This document shows positions 1-4,730 of a stretch of 7,661 nucleotides of DNA, one piece after another. The stretch lies in the NCBI GenBank assembly GCA_002331465.1, contig DCYM01000016.1, positions 1 through 7,661 on the forward strand, written 5' to 3'. Positions within the stretch are counted from its first letter, which is position 1. Each line of letters opens with the position of its first letter. A program made the position numbers and the translations under genes. The notes under the pieces are model-generated. The model had not been told where the DNA came from, did not search any database, and worked only from the letters and a program-made list of their open reading frames with translations. This DNA is from Candidatus Neomicrothrix sp. UBA2110. GTDB lineage: Bacteria; Actinomycetota; Acidimicrobiia; Acidimicrobiales; Poriferisodalaceae.

Positions 1-1
1 C

Positions 2-307
2 GAATACGACACTGCGGTGCGTTTCGGTCTTCCAATCGTGGGAGTCGTTGGAAATGACGCAGCTTGGGGCCAGATGATGAGACCACAAGGAATGCTGTAC
101 GGGGCGGATCGCTTAATTGCAGTTGAATTGAATCGAACCCGATACGACAAAGTCGTAGAAGCACTCGGCGGTCATGGAGAACATGTCACTGAACCTGGGG
201 AAATAGCGCCAGCTATCGCTCGAGCGTTCGCATCAGGCAAACCAGCTTTAGTGAATGTTGAGATTCGTCAAGATCGCGGCGAAATGAAGGGGTCAACCTA
301 TGTCTGA
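2..307 (+). CDS. Acetolactate-synthase-like ThDP-dependent enzyme, C-terminal end (partial)
   Basis: The reading frame is open from the first complete codon at base 2, so the gene enters from the left; the GTG at 17 is internal. About 101 C-terminal residues remain. They fit the end of the thiamine-diphosphate (PYR/PP) enzyme fold: EYDTAVRFGLPIVGVVGNDAAWGQ holds the Asn-Asp part of the cofactor motif that normally follows a GDG about 27 residues earlier, which lies outside the window. The tail (RYDKVVEALGGHGEHV, then ARAFASGKPALVNV) is typical of acetolactate synthase and oxalyl-CoA decarboxylase relatives. Members condense or decarboxylate 2-oxo acids in the cytoplasm. In M. tuberculosis the IlvG-like Rv1820 lies just before pgsA2, and pgsA follows here too, so an IlvG-type protein is the best guess. 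The exact substrate cannot be told from the C-terminus. The gene ends in TGA 22 bases before the SRAP gene. Confidence 0.85.
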   Translation, partial: EYDTAVRFGLPIVGVVGNDAAWGQMMRPQGMLYGADRLIAVELNRTRYDKVVEALGGHGEHVTEPGEIAPAIARAFASGKPALVNVEIRQDRGEMKGSTYV

Positions 308-326
308 CGAAAATCAGGACGTCTAA
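300..326 (+). other. Possible 8-codon leader ORF (MSDENQDV) before SRAP gene
   Basis: An ATG at 300 overlaps the last codons of the upstream gene and opens an eight-codon frame ending in TAA at 324-326, three bases before the GTG of the SRAP gene and in the same frame. AAGGGG at 287-292 lies seven bases upstream of this ATG, a fair Shine-Dalgarno site. The SRAP GTG itself has no well-spaced site. Ribosomes finishing here could re-initiate on SRAP. This is inference from spacing only and may be chance. Confidence 0.25.
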
Positions 327-329
327 GAG

Positions 330-1052
330 GTGTGTGGCCGATTTGTCGCCGCGGCTTCCGCTCACGAATTAGCCGCTTTATTTGAGGCCGACATCGTAGA
401 TGTGAACCTCGCTCCGAATTACAACGTGGCGCCTTCTGCTGAGGTTTATGCGACTTTTATCGATGGAAGGGCTGCCGACCGAAAGGACGGGCTCAGTATT
501 GAGGTCTTTTCCTGGGGGTTTTTGCCTAAATGGACACATTCGAAATCTCGCCAGAAGCGATTGATTAACGCTCGAGCTGAGACGGTTGACACCAAAGTGA
601 GCTTTGCCGACGCTTTTGCATCTCGCAGATGCATCATTCCTGCGAACGGTTTTTATGAGTGGAAAGTTCTGAACTCACCGGGAGAGAAGAAGCGTAAGAA
701 GCAGCCGATGTTCGTCTTCCGTTCAGATCAAGAGCTTTTGTGCCTGGCTGGCGTGTGGGAGAGCCGACGCGTTGACGGCAGTGAAAAAGACGAGCTTTCA
801 TTTACGATTTTGACTACAGAAGCAAACGGGTTCTTATCAAACATCCATGATCGGATGCCTGTTGTTTTGCCGAAATCCACCTGGAATGAATGGTTGGACC
901 CTCAAAATTCAGATATCGCAGGTTTGAAACAGATACTGCGCCCAGCGCCCAGCGCGCTTTTCGAAGCTCACCGCGTTAATCCCAAAGTTGGAAATGCGCG
1001 CAATAATGGACCTGAGCTCATGGCTCCATTGGTCCAGGACTCGATGTTCTAA
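330..1052 (+). CDS. SRAP (SOS response-associated peptidase) family protein, YedK/HMCES-like
   Basis: This 240-residue protein has every hallmark of the SRAP family. Cys2 directly follows the initiator (MCGRF), then come Asn80 in NARAE, Glu110 in NGFYEW and His173 in HDRMPVVL. Family proteins (E. coli YedK, human HMCES) bind abasic sites in single-stranded DNA and form a thiazolidine crosslink through Cys2 after the initiator Met is removed, protecting forks from strand breaks. The GTG at 330 is the only start that puts Cys at position 2, so it is firm despite a weak ribosome site. Length matches the family (about 220-240). A basic insertion (GEKKRKKQ, residues 118-125) lies just after the NGFYEW motif. 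The gene is 22 bases after the ThDP enzyme and converges with the HIT gene seven bases downstream. No LexA-like box was seen. Confidence 0.95.
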   Translation: MCGRFVAAASAHELAALFEADIVDVNLAPNYNVAPSAEVYATFIDGRAADRKDGLSIEVFSWGFLPKWTHSKSRQKRLINARAETVDTKVSFADAFASRRCIIPANGFYEWKVLNSPGEKKRKKQPMFVFRSDQELLCLAGVWESRRVDGSEKDELSFTILTTEANGFLSNIHDRMPVVLPKSTWNEWLDPQNSDIAGLKQILRPAPSALFEAHRVNPKVGNARNNGPELMAPLVQDSMF

Positions 1053-1059
1053 CTGGCGT

Positions 1060-1461
1060 TCACAGTGAGTTCAGCTCAGCTTTAATGGCAGTAGCTGCAT
1101 CCTGAAGTTCAGATTGTTCTACTGAAGTCGCTGCGTTCGCGAAATCCAAGTCGGACATTGCTTGTGCTGGGATTACGTGGATGTGCATGTGAGGAACTTC
1201 GAACCCGGCAACGATCAGTCCGACTCTGTCTGTTTCGAAGGCTCGCTGCTGCGCTTGCCCTACGCGGCTCGCTATTCCGAATAGATGTTGTTGTAGGTCT
1301 GGGGACACGTCGAGCCAGTGATCGATCTCATCTATCGGAACGACCAAGGTGTGTCCGTGGGCAATGGGATTGATCGACATGAAAGCCGCGCACCGGTCAT
1401 CTCGCCAGACAAAAGTCCCGGGTAAATCACCTTGGATGATCATCGTGAAAACGGATGGCAT
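1060..1461 (-). CDS. HIT family protein (nucleotide hydrolase/transferase)
   Basis: A 133-residue protein of the histidine triad superfamily, starting at MPSVFTMIIQGDLPG. The signature HMHIHVIP gives the triad His91, His93 and His95, and INP around Asn31 is the conserved N-terminal nucleotide-contacting segment. HGHTLVVP (residues 35-42) is also typical. Such proteins cleave nucleoside phosphoramidates, dinucleoside polyphosphates or related phosphate esters in the cytoplasm; the substrate here is unknown. A start seven codons upstream (1482) is open, but the common N-terminus of actinobacterial relatives begins at SVFTMI, and a -10 hexamer TAGGCT lies seven bases before the ATG at 1461. The transcript would then be nearly leaderless. 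The gene converges with SRAP and diverges from pgsA. Confidence 0.92.
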   Translation of the reverse strand: MPSVFTMIIQGDLPGTFVWRDDRCAAFMSINPIAHGHTLVVPIDEIDHWLDVSPDLQQHLFGIASRVGQAQQRAFETDRVGLIVAGFEVPHMHIHVIPAQAMSDLDFANAATSVEQSELQDAATAIKAELNSL

Positions 1462-1468
1462 GAGTTGG

Positions 1469-1478
1469 AGCCTACGAT
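1469..1478. promoter_or_regulatory. Overlapping divergent -10 elements for HIT (minus) and pgsA (plus)
   Basis: The ten bases AGCCTACGAT hold two hexamers that share the self-complementary TA at 1473-1474. Read leftward it is TAGGCT (1474-1469), seven bases before the HIT ATG. Read rightward it is TACGAT (1473-1478), seven bases before the pgsA ATG at 1486. Both fit the actinobacterial TANNNT -10 for leaderless transcripts. I saw no clear -35 on either side. Confidence 0.6.
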
Positions 1479-1485
1479 GCAATTG

Positions 1486-2088
1486 ATGTCTGAACAGCAG
1501 CTTGGTTGGCGACCCTTCACGGTGCCTAATTTGATTAGTCTCCTTCGGTTGGGTTGCATCCCTCTGTTTCTTTGGCTTCTGTTCTCTAAAGAAGACCGTT
1601 GGGGCGCAGCGCTTTTGCTTGGAGCTCTTGGAGCGAGCGATTGGCTAGATGGCTATATCGCACGACGCTTCAATCAAATCAGCGAATTAGGAAAAATCCT
1701 TGATCCGACGGCGGATCGACTGATGCTGTTGGTGGGTGTATTTGCTATTTGGCTTGACGGCTCGGTGCCTGGTTGGGTCGCGTGGTTGGCTTTAATACGA
1801 GAGGGTCTAGTCGCTGTGATCGCATTAGTCCTCGGGGCTTTGGGCGCACGCAAAATCGAAGTGACGTGGTGGGGGAAAACCGGAACCTTTTTGATGATGT
1901 TCGCTTTCCCGTTCTTCCTAGCGGGCGAGAGCGAGGTGGTGATCGCGTCATTTTTTGCTGTTGGCGCTTGGGTGTGTGCTCTTGTGGGACTACCAATCCA
2001 CTACTGGTCTGCTCTGAGTTACATGCCTGCTGCTCGGGATGCGTTACGTGAGGGCAGGGCGGGAAGAGATGCTGGCGCTCATGGGTAG
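1486..2088 (+). CDS. pgsA: CDP-alcohol phosphatidyltransferase family protein (PgsA2-like)
   Basis: A 200-residue integral membrane enzyme. The complete CDP-alcohol phosphotransferase signature lies at residues 52-77: SDWLDGYIAR, eight residues, Gly69, then Asp73 and Asp77 (D-x2-DG-x2-AR-x8-G-x3-D-x3-D). The aspartates coordinate metal and the CDP-diacylglycerol donor. About six hydrophobic helices are visible (near 14-33, 38-51, 78-91, 97-119, 133-146, 150-176). The family makes phospholipid head groups such as phosphatidylglycerol phosphate or phosphatidylinositol phosphate; the acceptor cannot be read from the sequence. Position before gcvH matches Rv1822 (pgsA2). I chose ATG 1486 because it sits seven bases after TACGAT and gives 11 residues before TVPN, as I recall for the mycobacterial protein. 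ATG 1477 with GGAG six bases upstream is the main alternative; 1432 would overlap the HIT start. Confidence 0.9.
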   Translation: MSEQQLGWRPFTVPNLISLLRLGCIPLFLWLLFSKEDRWGAALLLGALGASDWLDGYIARRFNQISELGKILDPTADRLMLLVGVFAIWLDGSVPGWVAWLALIREGLVAVIALVLGALGARKIEVTWWGKTGTFLMMFAFPFFLAGESEVVIASFFAVGAWVCALVGLPIHYWSALSYMPAARDALREGRAGRDAGAHG

Positions 2089-2117
2089 GTTCGGTTATGG
2101 ATGCTGTGGGATAGGTT
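2086..2117 (+). promoter_or_regulatory. Duplicated -10/start module before gcvH
   Basis: TAGGTT at 2112-2117 is followed by six bases and the gcvH ATG at 2124, so with T at -12 the A of the ATG is exactly +1: a leaderless start. A second TAGGTT lies 26 bases upstream (2086-2091, overlapping the pgsA TAG) and is followed five bases later by ATG 2097. That ATG opens a five-codon frame, MDAVG, which stops at the TAG that begins the proximal hexamer. Confidence 0.6.
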
Positions 2118-2123
2118 TGGGAT

Positions 2124-2516
2124 ATGAACACCCCCGCTGAGCTTCGATATTCAACTGACCACGAGTGGGTGCGCCTGGAAGATGCCTTAGTGCGGGTAGG
2201 GATTAGTGACTTTGCGCAGGATGCCCTTGGCGACGTTGTGTACGTGGAACTACCTGAAATTGGGTTGAAAGTCTCGGCAAACTCGGCCTTCGCCGAGATC
2301 GAGTCAACGAAGTCAGTTTCAGATGTCTTTGCGCCCGTCTCTGGTGAAGTGTTGGAGGCTAACGACATGCTCGAAGATCAGCCAGAACTCGTGAATGAAG
2401 ATCCTTATGGCGACGGTTGGATATGTGTAATCAGACCAACTGATAGCTCTGAGCTTGCAAACCTGATGGATGCAGAGGGATACGAGTCCTTTGTTGCTGA
2501 CGAAAGTCCGGAGTAG
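2124..2516 (+). CDS. gcvH: Glycine cleavage system H protein
   Basis: A 130-residue lipoyl carrier of the glycine cleavage complex. It shuttles the aminomethyl group from the P protein (glycine decarboxylase) to the T protein and passes electrons to the L protein, using lipoate on a lysine. The start (RYSTDHEWVRLE), the core GISDFAQDALGDVVYVELPEIG and the lipoylation loop FAEIESTKSVSDVFAPVSGEV are all canonical, with Lys63 the modified residue. NEDPYGDGWI follows as usual, and length is normal for the family. No gcvP, gcvT or lipoate genes lie in the window. The gene is followed after three bases by the FHA protein, so the two are almost certainly co-transcribed, as with gcvH-garA in mycobacteria. 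The start is set by TAGGTT six bases upstream rather than by a ribosome site. Confidence 0.97.
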   Translation: MNTPAELRYSTDHEWVRLEDALVRVGISDFAQDALGDVVYVELPEIGLKVSANSAFAEIESTKSVSDVFAPVSGEVLEANDMLEDQPELVNEDPYGDGWICVIRPTDSSELANLMDAEGYESFVADESPE

Positions 2517-2519
2517 CGG

Positions 2520-2984
2520 ATGACTGAATCATGTATCGAGTGTGGGCATGACAATCTCGTAGGTTCAAGGTTCTGTTCGAGTTGTGGGGGACAGTTGAGT
2601 CGAGAGACTGAAGTCAGTACCGAAGCCCTTGAGACGCTTGGAGGTATCGAGGGAACAGTCGGTATGCACGCGCCGTCGAGTGGCGCTGTTCTAGTTGTTA
2701 CTAGTGGACACCAAGCGGGGACTAGGTACGCGATAACTGGGGAGCAACTTACTGTCGGCCGACATCCAGATAGCGACATATTTCTTGATGACATAACAGT
2801 TTCCCGACGTCACGTGGAGTTAAAGATTGGCAGTACCGGATATGTCCTCAGTGACGTCGGTTCTTTGAACGGCACTTATTTGAACGGCGAGCGCTTAGAA
2901 GCGACTGAGGCGATTCTGACCAACGGAGATGATCTACAGATCGGGAAGTTCAAGTTGTTATATCTCGTTTCGTGGACGAGTTGA
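2520..2984 (+). CDS. FHA domain protein with N-terminal zinc ribbon (GarA-like position)
   Basis: A 154-residue protein with two parts. Residues 5-22 form a short zinc ribbon, CIEC-x10-CSSC (Cys5, Cys8, Cys19, Cys22). Residues about 57-150 are a forkhead-associated domain: TVGRHPDSDI with Arg81, DDITVSRRHVEL with Ser95 and His98, and GSLNGTYLNG with Asn117, the residues that read phosphothreonine. In mycobacteria the gene after gcvH is garA, whose FHA domain binds 2-oxoglutarate dehydrogenase and glutamate dehydrogenase and is switched off when kinases phosphorylate its N-terminal ETTS motif. That motif is not present; the linker has RETEVSTEALETL (28-40) instead. The partner is therefore uncertain. 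GGAG six bases before the ATG overlaps the gcvH stop region, indicating tight operon coupling. Confidence 0.9.
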   Translation: MTESCIECGHDNLVGSRFCSSCGGQLSRETEVSTEALETLGGIEGTVGMHAPSSGAVLVVTSGHQAGTRYAITGEQLTVGRHPDSDIFLDDITVSRRHVELKIGSTGYVLSDVGSLNGTYLNGERLEATEAILTNGDDLQIGKFKLLYLVSWTS

Positions 2985-3011
2985 AGGTCGCTGTTTGCTG
3001 CTGAGCCCGGC

Positions 3012-3017
3012 TAGGGT
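3012..3017 (+). promoter_or_regulatory. Leaderless -10 element TAGGGT before bifunctional nuclease gene
   Basis: TAGGGT is followed by six bases and the ATG at 3024, so the A of the ATG falls at +1. The 39-base gap after the FHA gene has no convincing Shine-Dalgarno site. The block TAGGGTCGGTTCATG closely matches TAGGTTCGGTTATG upstream of gcvH. No good -35 was found, which is usual for this promoter class. Confidence 0.6.
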
Positions 3018-3023
3018 CGGTTC

Positions 3024-3527
3024 ATGATCGAGATGGAGTTACTCGGGGTGCAAGTGGAACTGCCCTCAAATAGTCCGCTTCTTCTCTTGAGAGAGACATC
3101 GGGACAGGGCCGAGTTCTGCCTGTTGTCATAGACACTCCCGAAGCTCACGCTATCCATCGCGGAATGGAGGGCATACGGCTAGCTCGGCCCTTGACTCAT
3201 GATCTGCTGGTGCAGATGCTGGAAGAGTTTCAGGCAACGATCGCCAGAGTGGTGGTGACGGAACTGCGCGAACGGACATTCTTCGCCGAAATTGAAGTGA
3301 GCTTGGCAGGCAAAAATCACACAATTTCGGCCCGGCCAAGTGATGCCATTGCTCTTGCCGTGCGCACAGCCACCCCTATCTACGCCTCCGAAGAAGTCCT
3401 AACTGAAGCGGGCCAAATTCTCGAGGCACACCCAGCAGACGAATCTTCGGAAAATGACCCCGACGAACTACTTGACGAGTTCAAACAGTTCTTGGACGAT
3501 GTAAGTCCTGACGATTTTCAAGGCTGA
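3024..3527 (+). CDS. Bifunctional nuclease domain (DUF151/BFN) protein, Rv1829-like
   Basis: A 167-residue protein made of one BFN (DUF151) domain and a short acidic tail. Clear family segments are RVLPVVIDTPEAHAI (30-44), RPLTHDLL (55-62), RVVVTELRERTFFAEI (75-90) and ARPSDAIALAVRTATPIYASEEVL (103-126). The tail DELLDEFKQFLDDVSPDDF (147-165) is a common ending in actinobacterial members. The domain name comes from plant proteins reported to cut RNA and DNA; in bacteria the role is largely unproven. In M. tuberculosis the homologue Rv1829 lies between two MerR genes after garA. Here it follows the FHA gene directly, so the first MerR (Rv1828-like) is absent. It probably has its own leaderless promoter in addition to any read-through from gcvH. 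Confidence 0.92.
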   Translation: MIEMELLGVQVELPSNSPLLLLRETSGQGRVLPVVIDTPEAHAIHRGMEGIRLARPLTHDLLVQMLEEFQATIARVVVTELRERTFFAEIEVSLAGKNHTISARPSDAIALAVRTATPIYASEEVLTEAGQILEAHPADESSENDPDELLDEFKQFLDDVSPDDFQG

Positions 3528-3549
3528 CCAGTCACCATCCACGACGGAT

Positions 3550-3578
3550 TTCGCGCATAGCGCGCGAAGTATCGCGCG
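3550..3578 (+). terminator. Two mutually exclusive GC hairpins after bifunctional nuclease gene
   Basis: Three segments can pair in two ways. TTCGCGC (3550-3556) pairs with GCGCGAA (3562-3568). CGCGCGA (3561-3567) pairs perfectly with TCGCGCG (3572-3578) across the four-base loop AGTA. The middle arm can join only one of them. There is no U-run after either stem. It may be a U-less terminator for the upstream transcript, or a switch-like structure in a long leader of the merR gene; the sequence alone does not decide. Confidence 0.4.
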
Positions 3579-3618
3579 TAGGGTGGTTGCTGAGTGATGG
3601 TTTAGGTCGTACTGTTGC

Positions 3619-3648
3619 ATGACACGGACGTAGTTCCATCGATGTAAT
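3619..3648 (+). promoter_or_regulatory. Candidate sigma70-type promoter for the MerR gene
   Basis: ATGACA (3619-3624, five of six to TTGACA) and TGTAAT (3643-3648, five of six to TATAAT) are 18 bases apart, placing the transcript start near 3655. The perfect 8-base palindrome CATCGATG (3637-3644) overlaps the -10, and CGATG/CATCG (3640-3655) forms a further inverted repeat with a six-base spacer. Autoregulation by the encoded MerR protein is possible but is inference. Confidence 0.4.
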
Positions 3649-3683
3649 CGCATCGTTGACGAACTAGGACGGAGGCGGAAGCG

Positions 3684-4142
3684 GTGACTGAGCGCGTAGT
3701 GGAATCGGGCTTCTCCGGTAAACGAACGGCAGAGTTGGTAGGTATTACCTATCGGCAGTTGGATTATTGGGCGCGAACCGACCTCATTCGTCCGTCCCTA
3801 GCAGACGCACGAGGAAGTGGTAGCAGGCGCAGTTACTCCTACCAAGATTTGTTGGAATTGAAGGTCGTTAAGACGCTGCTCGATGCGGGAATACGGCTTG
3901 AGATGGTGCGTAATGTCTTTTCGTACCTGCGAGAGAACCTCGGAACCGATGTCGCTTCCGCGAATCTGGTCATCAGCGGCGCTTCCCCATTGCTTGTTTC
4001 GGGCGAGGAGATCATCGATCTAATTCGCCAAGGTCAGGGTGTCTTGAATGTGCTGCCATTAGCTGGAGTCAAACAAGAGCTGGATGACGCAATTATCGAC
4101 CTGTTCCCATCAGCTGAGGACCGGATGAGGTTGACGGGCTGA
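3684..4142 (+). CDS. MerR family transcriptional regulator, Rv1830-like
   Basis: A 152-residue DNA-binding regulator. Residues 9-75 form the MerR winged helix: GFSGKRTAELVGITYRQLDYWARTDLIRPS is the helix-turn-helix, and GSGSRRSYSYQDLLELKVVKTLLDAGI is the wing and following helix. The C-terminal half (about 85-145) has the VVSG-like ... GEEIIDLIRQGQGVLNVL pattern of the Rv1830 group and no cysteine, so it is not a metal sensor of the classical kind. In M. tuberculosis Rv1830 (ResR/McdR) is reported to affect cell division genes and drug tolerance. Its place after a BFN gene matches Rv1829-Rv1830. The GTG start has GGAGG (3671-3675) eight bases upstream, the best conventional ribosome site in this block. 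It ends 19 bases before the convergent msrB. Confidence 0.9.
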   Translation: MTERVVESGFSGKRTAELVGITYRQLDYWARTDLIRPSLADARGSGSRRSYSYQDLLELKVVKTLLDAGIRLEMVRNVFSYLRENLGTDVASANLVISGASPLLVSGEEIIDLIRQGQGVLNVLPLAGVKQELDDAIIDLFPSAEDRMRLTG

Positions 4143-4161
4143 ACCTGTCGCCCAGATGTCT

Positions 4162-4572
4162 CTAATCTGAGGGATTCTGTGAATTGAAGTGCATGGAAGC
4201 TGAATTCATGCAGTAGCGATCGCCCGTGGGTTGAGGCCCATCGGGAAAGACATGTCCCAAATGTGCACCGCATGTGTGACACAAGGCTTCGACTCGCACC
4301 ATTCCATGAGAGTTGTCGATTTCGGTATCTACCGCTTCACCAGAGAGTGGTTGCCAAAAACTTGGCCAACCTGAACCTGATTCGAACTTGCTCTCGCTTG
4401 AGAAAAGAGCGGCACTACAAACTACGCAGTAATAGGTGCCACTCTTCTTCTGATCCCAAGTTTCTCCAGTGAAGGCTTGCTCAGTCCCTGATTCCTGGGT
4501 GATGTGGTACTGCAGAGGGCTCAGTCGCTCGCGTAGCTCGTCCTCACTAAAGGTTTTCGAATGTTCGCTCAT
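4162..4572 (-). CDS. msrB: Peptide-methionine (R)-S-oxide reductase MsrB
   Basis: A 136-residue cytoplasmic repair enzyme that reduces methionine-R-sulfoxide in proteins, recycled by thioredoxin. Motifs are complete. Two CxxC pairs, Cys49/Cys52 and Cys98/Cys101, bind structural zinc; KFESGSGWPSFWQP (62-75) forms the substrate pocket; CGAHLGHVFPDGP (101-113) holds the active-site histidines; and RYCMNSASMHF (119-129) carries the catalytic Cys121. The common resolving cysteine position in SGxGWPSF is Ser here, so recycling may use the direct or another-thiol route. The ATG has GAAGG seven bases upstream (plus-strand 4580-4584). It converges with merR and diverges from a small unknown gene across the DnaA-box-rich spacer. 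Confidence 0.97.
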   Translation of the reverse strand: MSEHSKTFSEDELRERLSPLQYHITQESGTEQAFTGETWDQKKSGTYYCVVCSAALFSSESKFESGSGWPSFWQPLSGEAVDTEIDNSHGMVRVEALCHTCGAHLGHVFPDGPQPTGDRYCMNSASMHFNSQNPSD

Positions 4573-4610
4573 GGGTCAACCTTCAGTTGATGTTTGATAA
4601 CGCTTGTGGA

Positions 4611-4627
4611 CAATAGACAGGCTATTG
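4611..4627. repeat. Perfect 6-bp inverted repeat CAATAG-N5-CTATTG
   Basis: The arms CAATAG (4611-4616) and CTATTG (4622-4627) are exact reverse complements with a five-base spacer. The left arm overlaps the last three bases of DnaA box 1. The position, about 40 bases upstream of the msrB ATG, suits an operator for msrB. No regulator can be named. Confidence 0.4.
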
Positions 4628-4637
4628 CAGGCAGCCC

Positions 4638-4651
4638 GCGGAAATCTCCGC
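4638..4651. repeat. Short hairpin GCGGA-AATC-TCCGC
   Basis: GCGGA (4638-4642) and TCCGC (4647-4651) pair perfectly across a four-base loop and end one base before DnaA box 2. No T-run follows, so a terminator is unlikely; it is either a small operator or chance. Confidence 0.25.
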
Positions 4652-4714
4652 TGTGGACATTGATTGGCTTACCCACCGCAAATTCACAACTTTTGGGCAC
4701 TAGTTACCCACAGG

Positions 4715-4730
4715 GGAGGTGATCTATTTT
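4715..4730 (+). promoter_or_regulatory. Extended Shine-Dalgarno match and overlapping leaderless -10 for small gene
   Basis: GGAGGTGATC (4715-4724) is fully complementary to the 16S rRNA 3' end, far longer than most ribosome sites. It ends 13 bases before ATG 4738 and seven before TTG 4732, so spacing is poor for both. Directly after it, TATTTT (4725-4730) is a TANNNT hexamer seven bases before ATG 4738, matching the leaderless rule seen elsewhere in the window. If that promoter fires, the Shine-Dalgarno is not in the mRNA. Confidence 0.45.

Larger units (their letters stand above)
4605..4712. promoter_or_regulatory. Cluster of four DnaA-box-like nonamers between msrB and small gene
   Basis: Box 1 is TGTGGACAA at 4605-4613, which reads TTGTCCACA on the minus strand, an exact match to the Streptomyces/Mycobacterium DnaA box. 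Box 2 is TGTGGACAT at 4652-4660 (minus strand ATGTCCACA, one mismatch). Box 3 is TTACCCACC at 4669-4677 (plus strand, two mismatches to TTATCCACA). Box 4 is TTACCCACA at 4704-4712 (plus strand, one mismatch). Boxes 1-2 face 3-4. No dnaA, dnaN or rpmH lies nearby, so a regulatory or titration site is more likely than oriC. Confidence 0.45.

Noticed and set aside
1432..1485. Earlier starts for pgsA at 1432 and 1477
   Set aside because: 1432 runs inside the HIT coding start. 1477 is possible with GGAG, but 1486 fits the -10 spacing and the expected N-terminal length better.
2089..2123. Glycine riboswitch upstream of gcvH
   Set aside because: Only 35 bases lie between pgsA and gcvH, far too short for the aptamer.
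1745..2368. 207-codon minus-strand ORF across pgsA and gcvH
   Set aside because: It lies opposite two firmly identified genes, is rich in Ser/Thr/Arg/Pro with no domain, and is a frame shadow.
4263..4472. 69-codon plus-strand ORF opposite msrB
   Set aside because: Antisense to a complete, motif-perfect msrB and of Arg/Leu/Ser-biased composition.
4604..4712. Chromosomal origin (oriC)
   Set aside because: DnaA-like boxes exist, but no dnaA, dnaN, rpmH or AT-rich unwinding region of useful length is nearby, and flanking genes mostly point toward the site.
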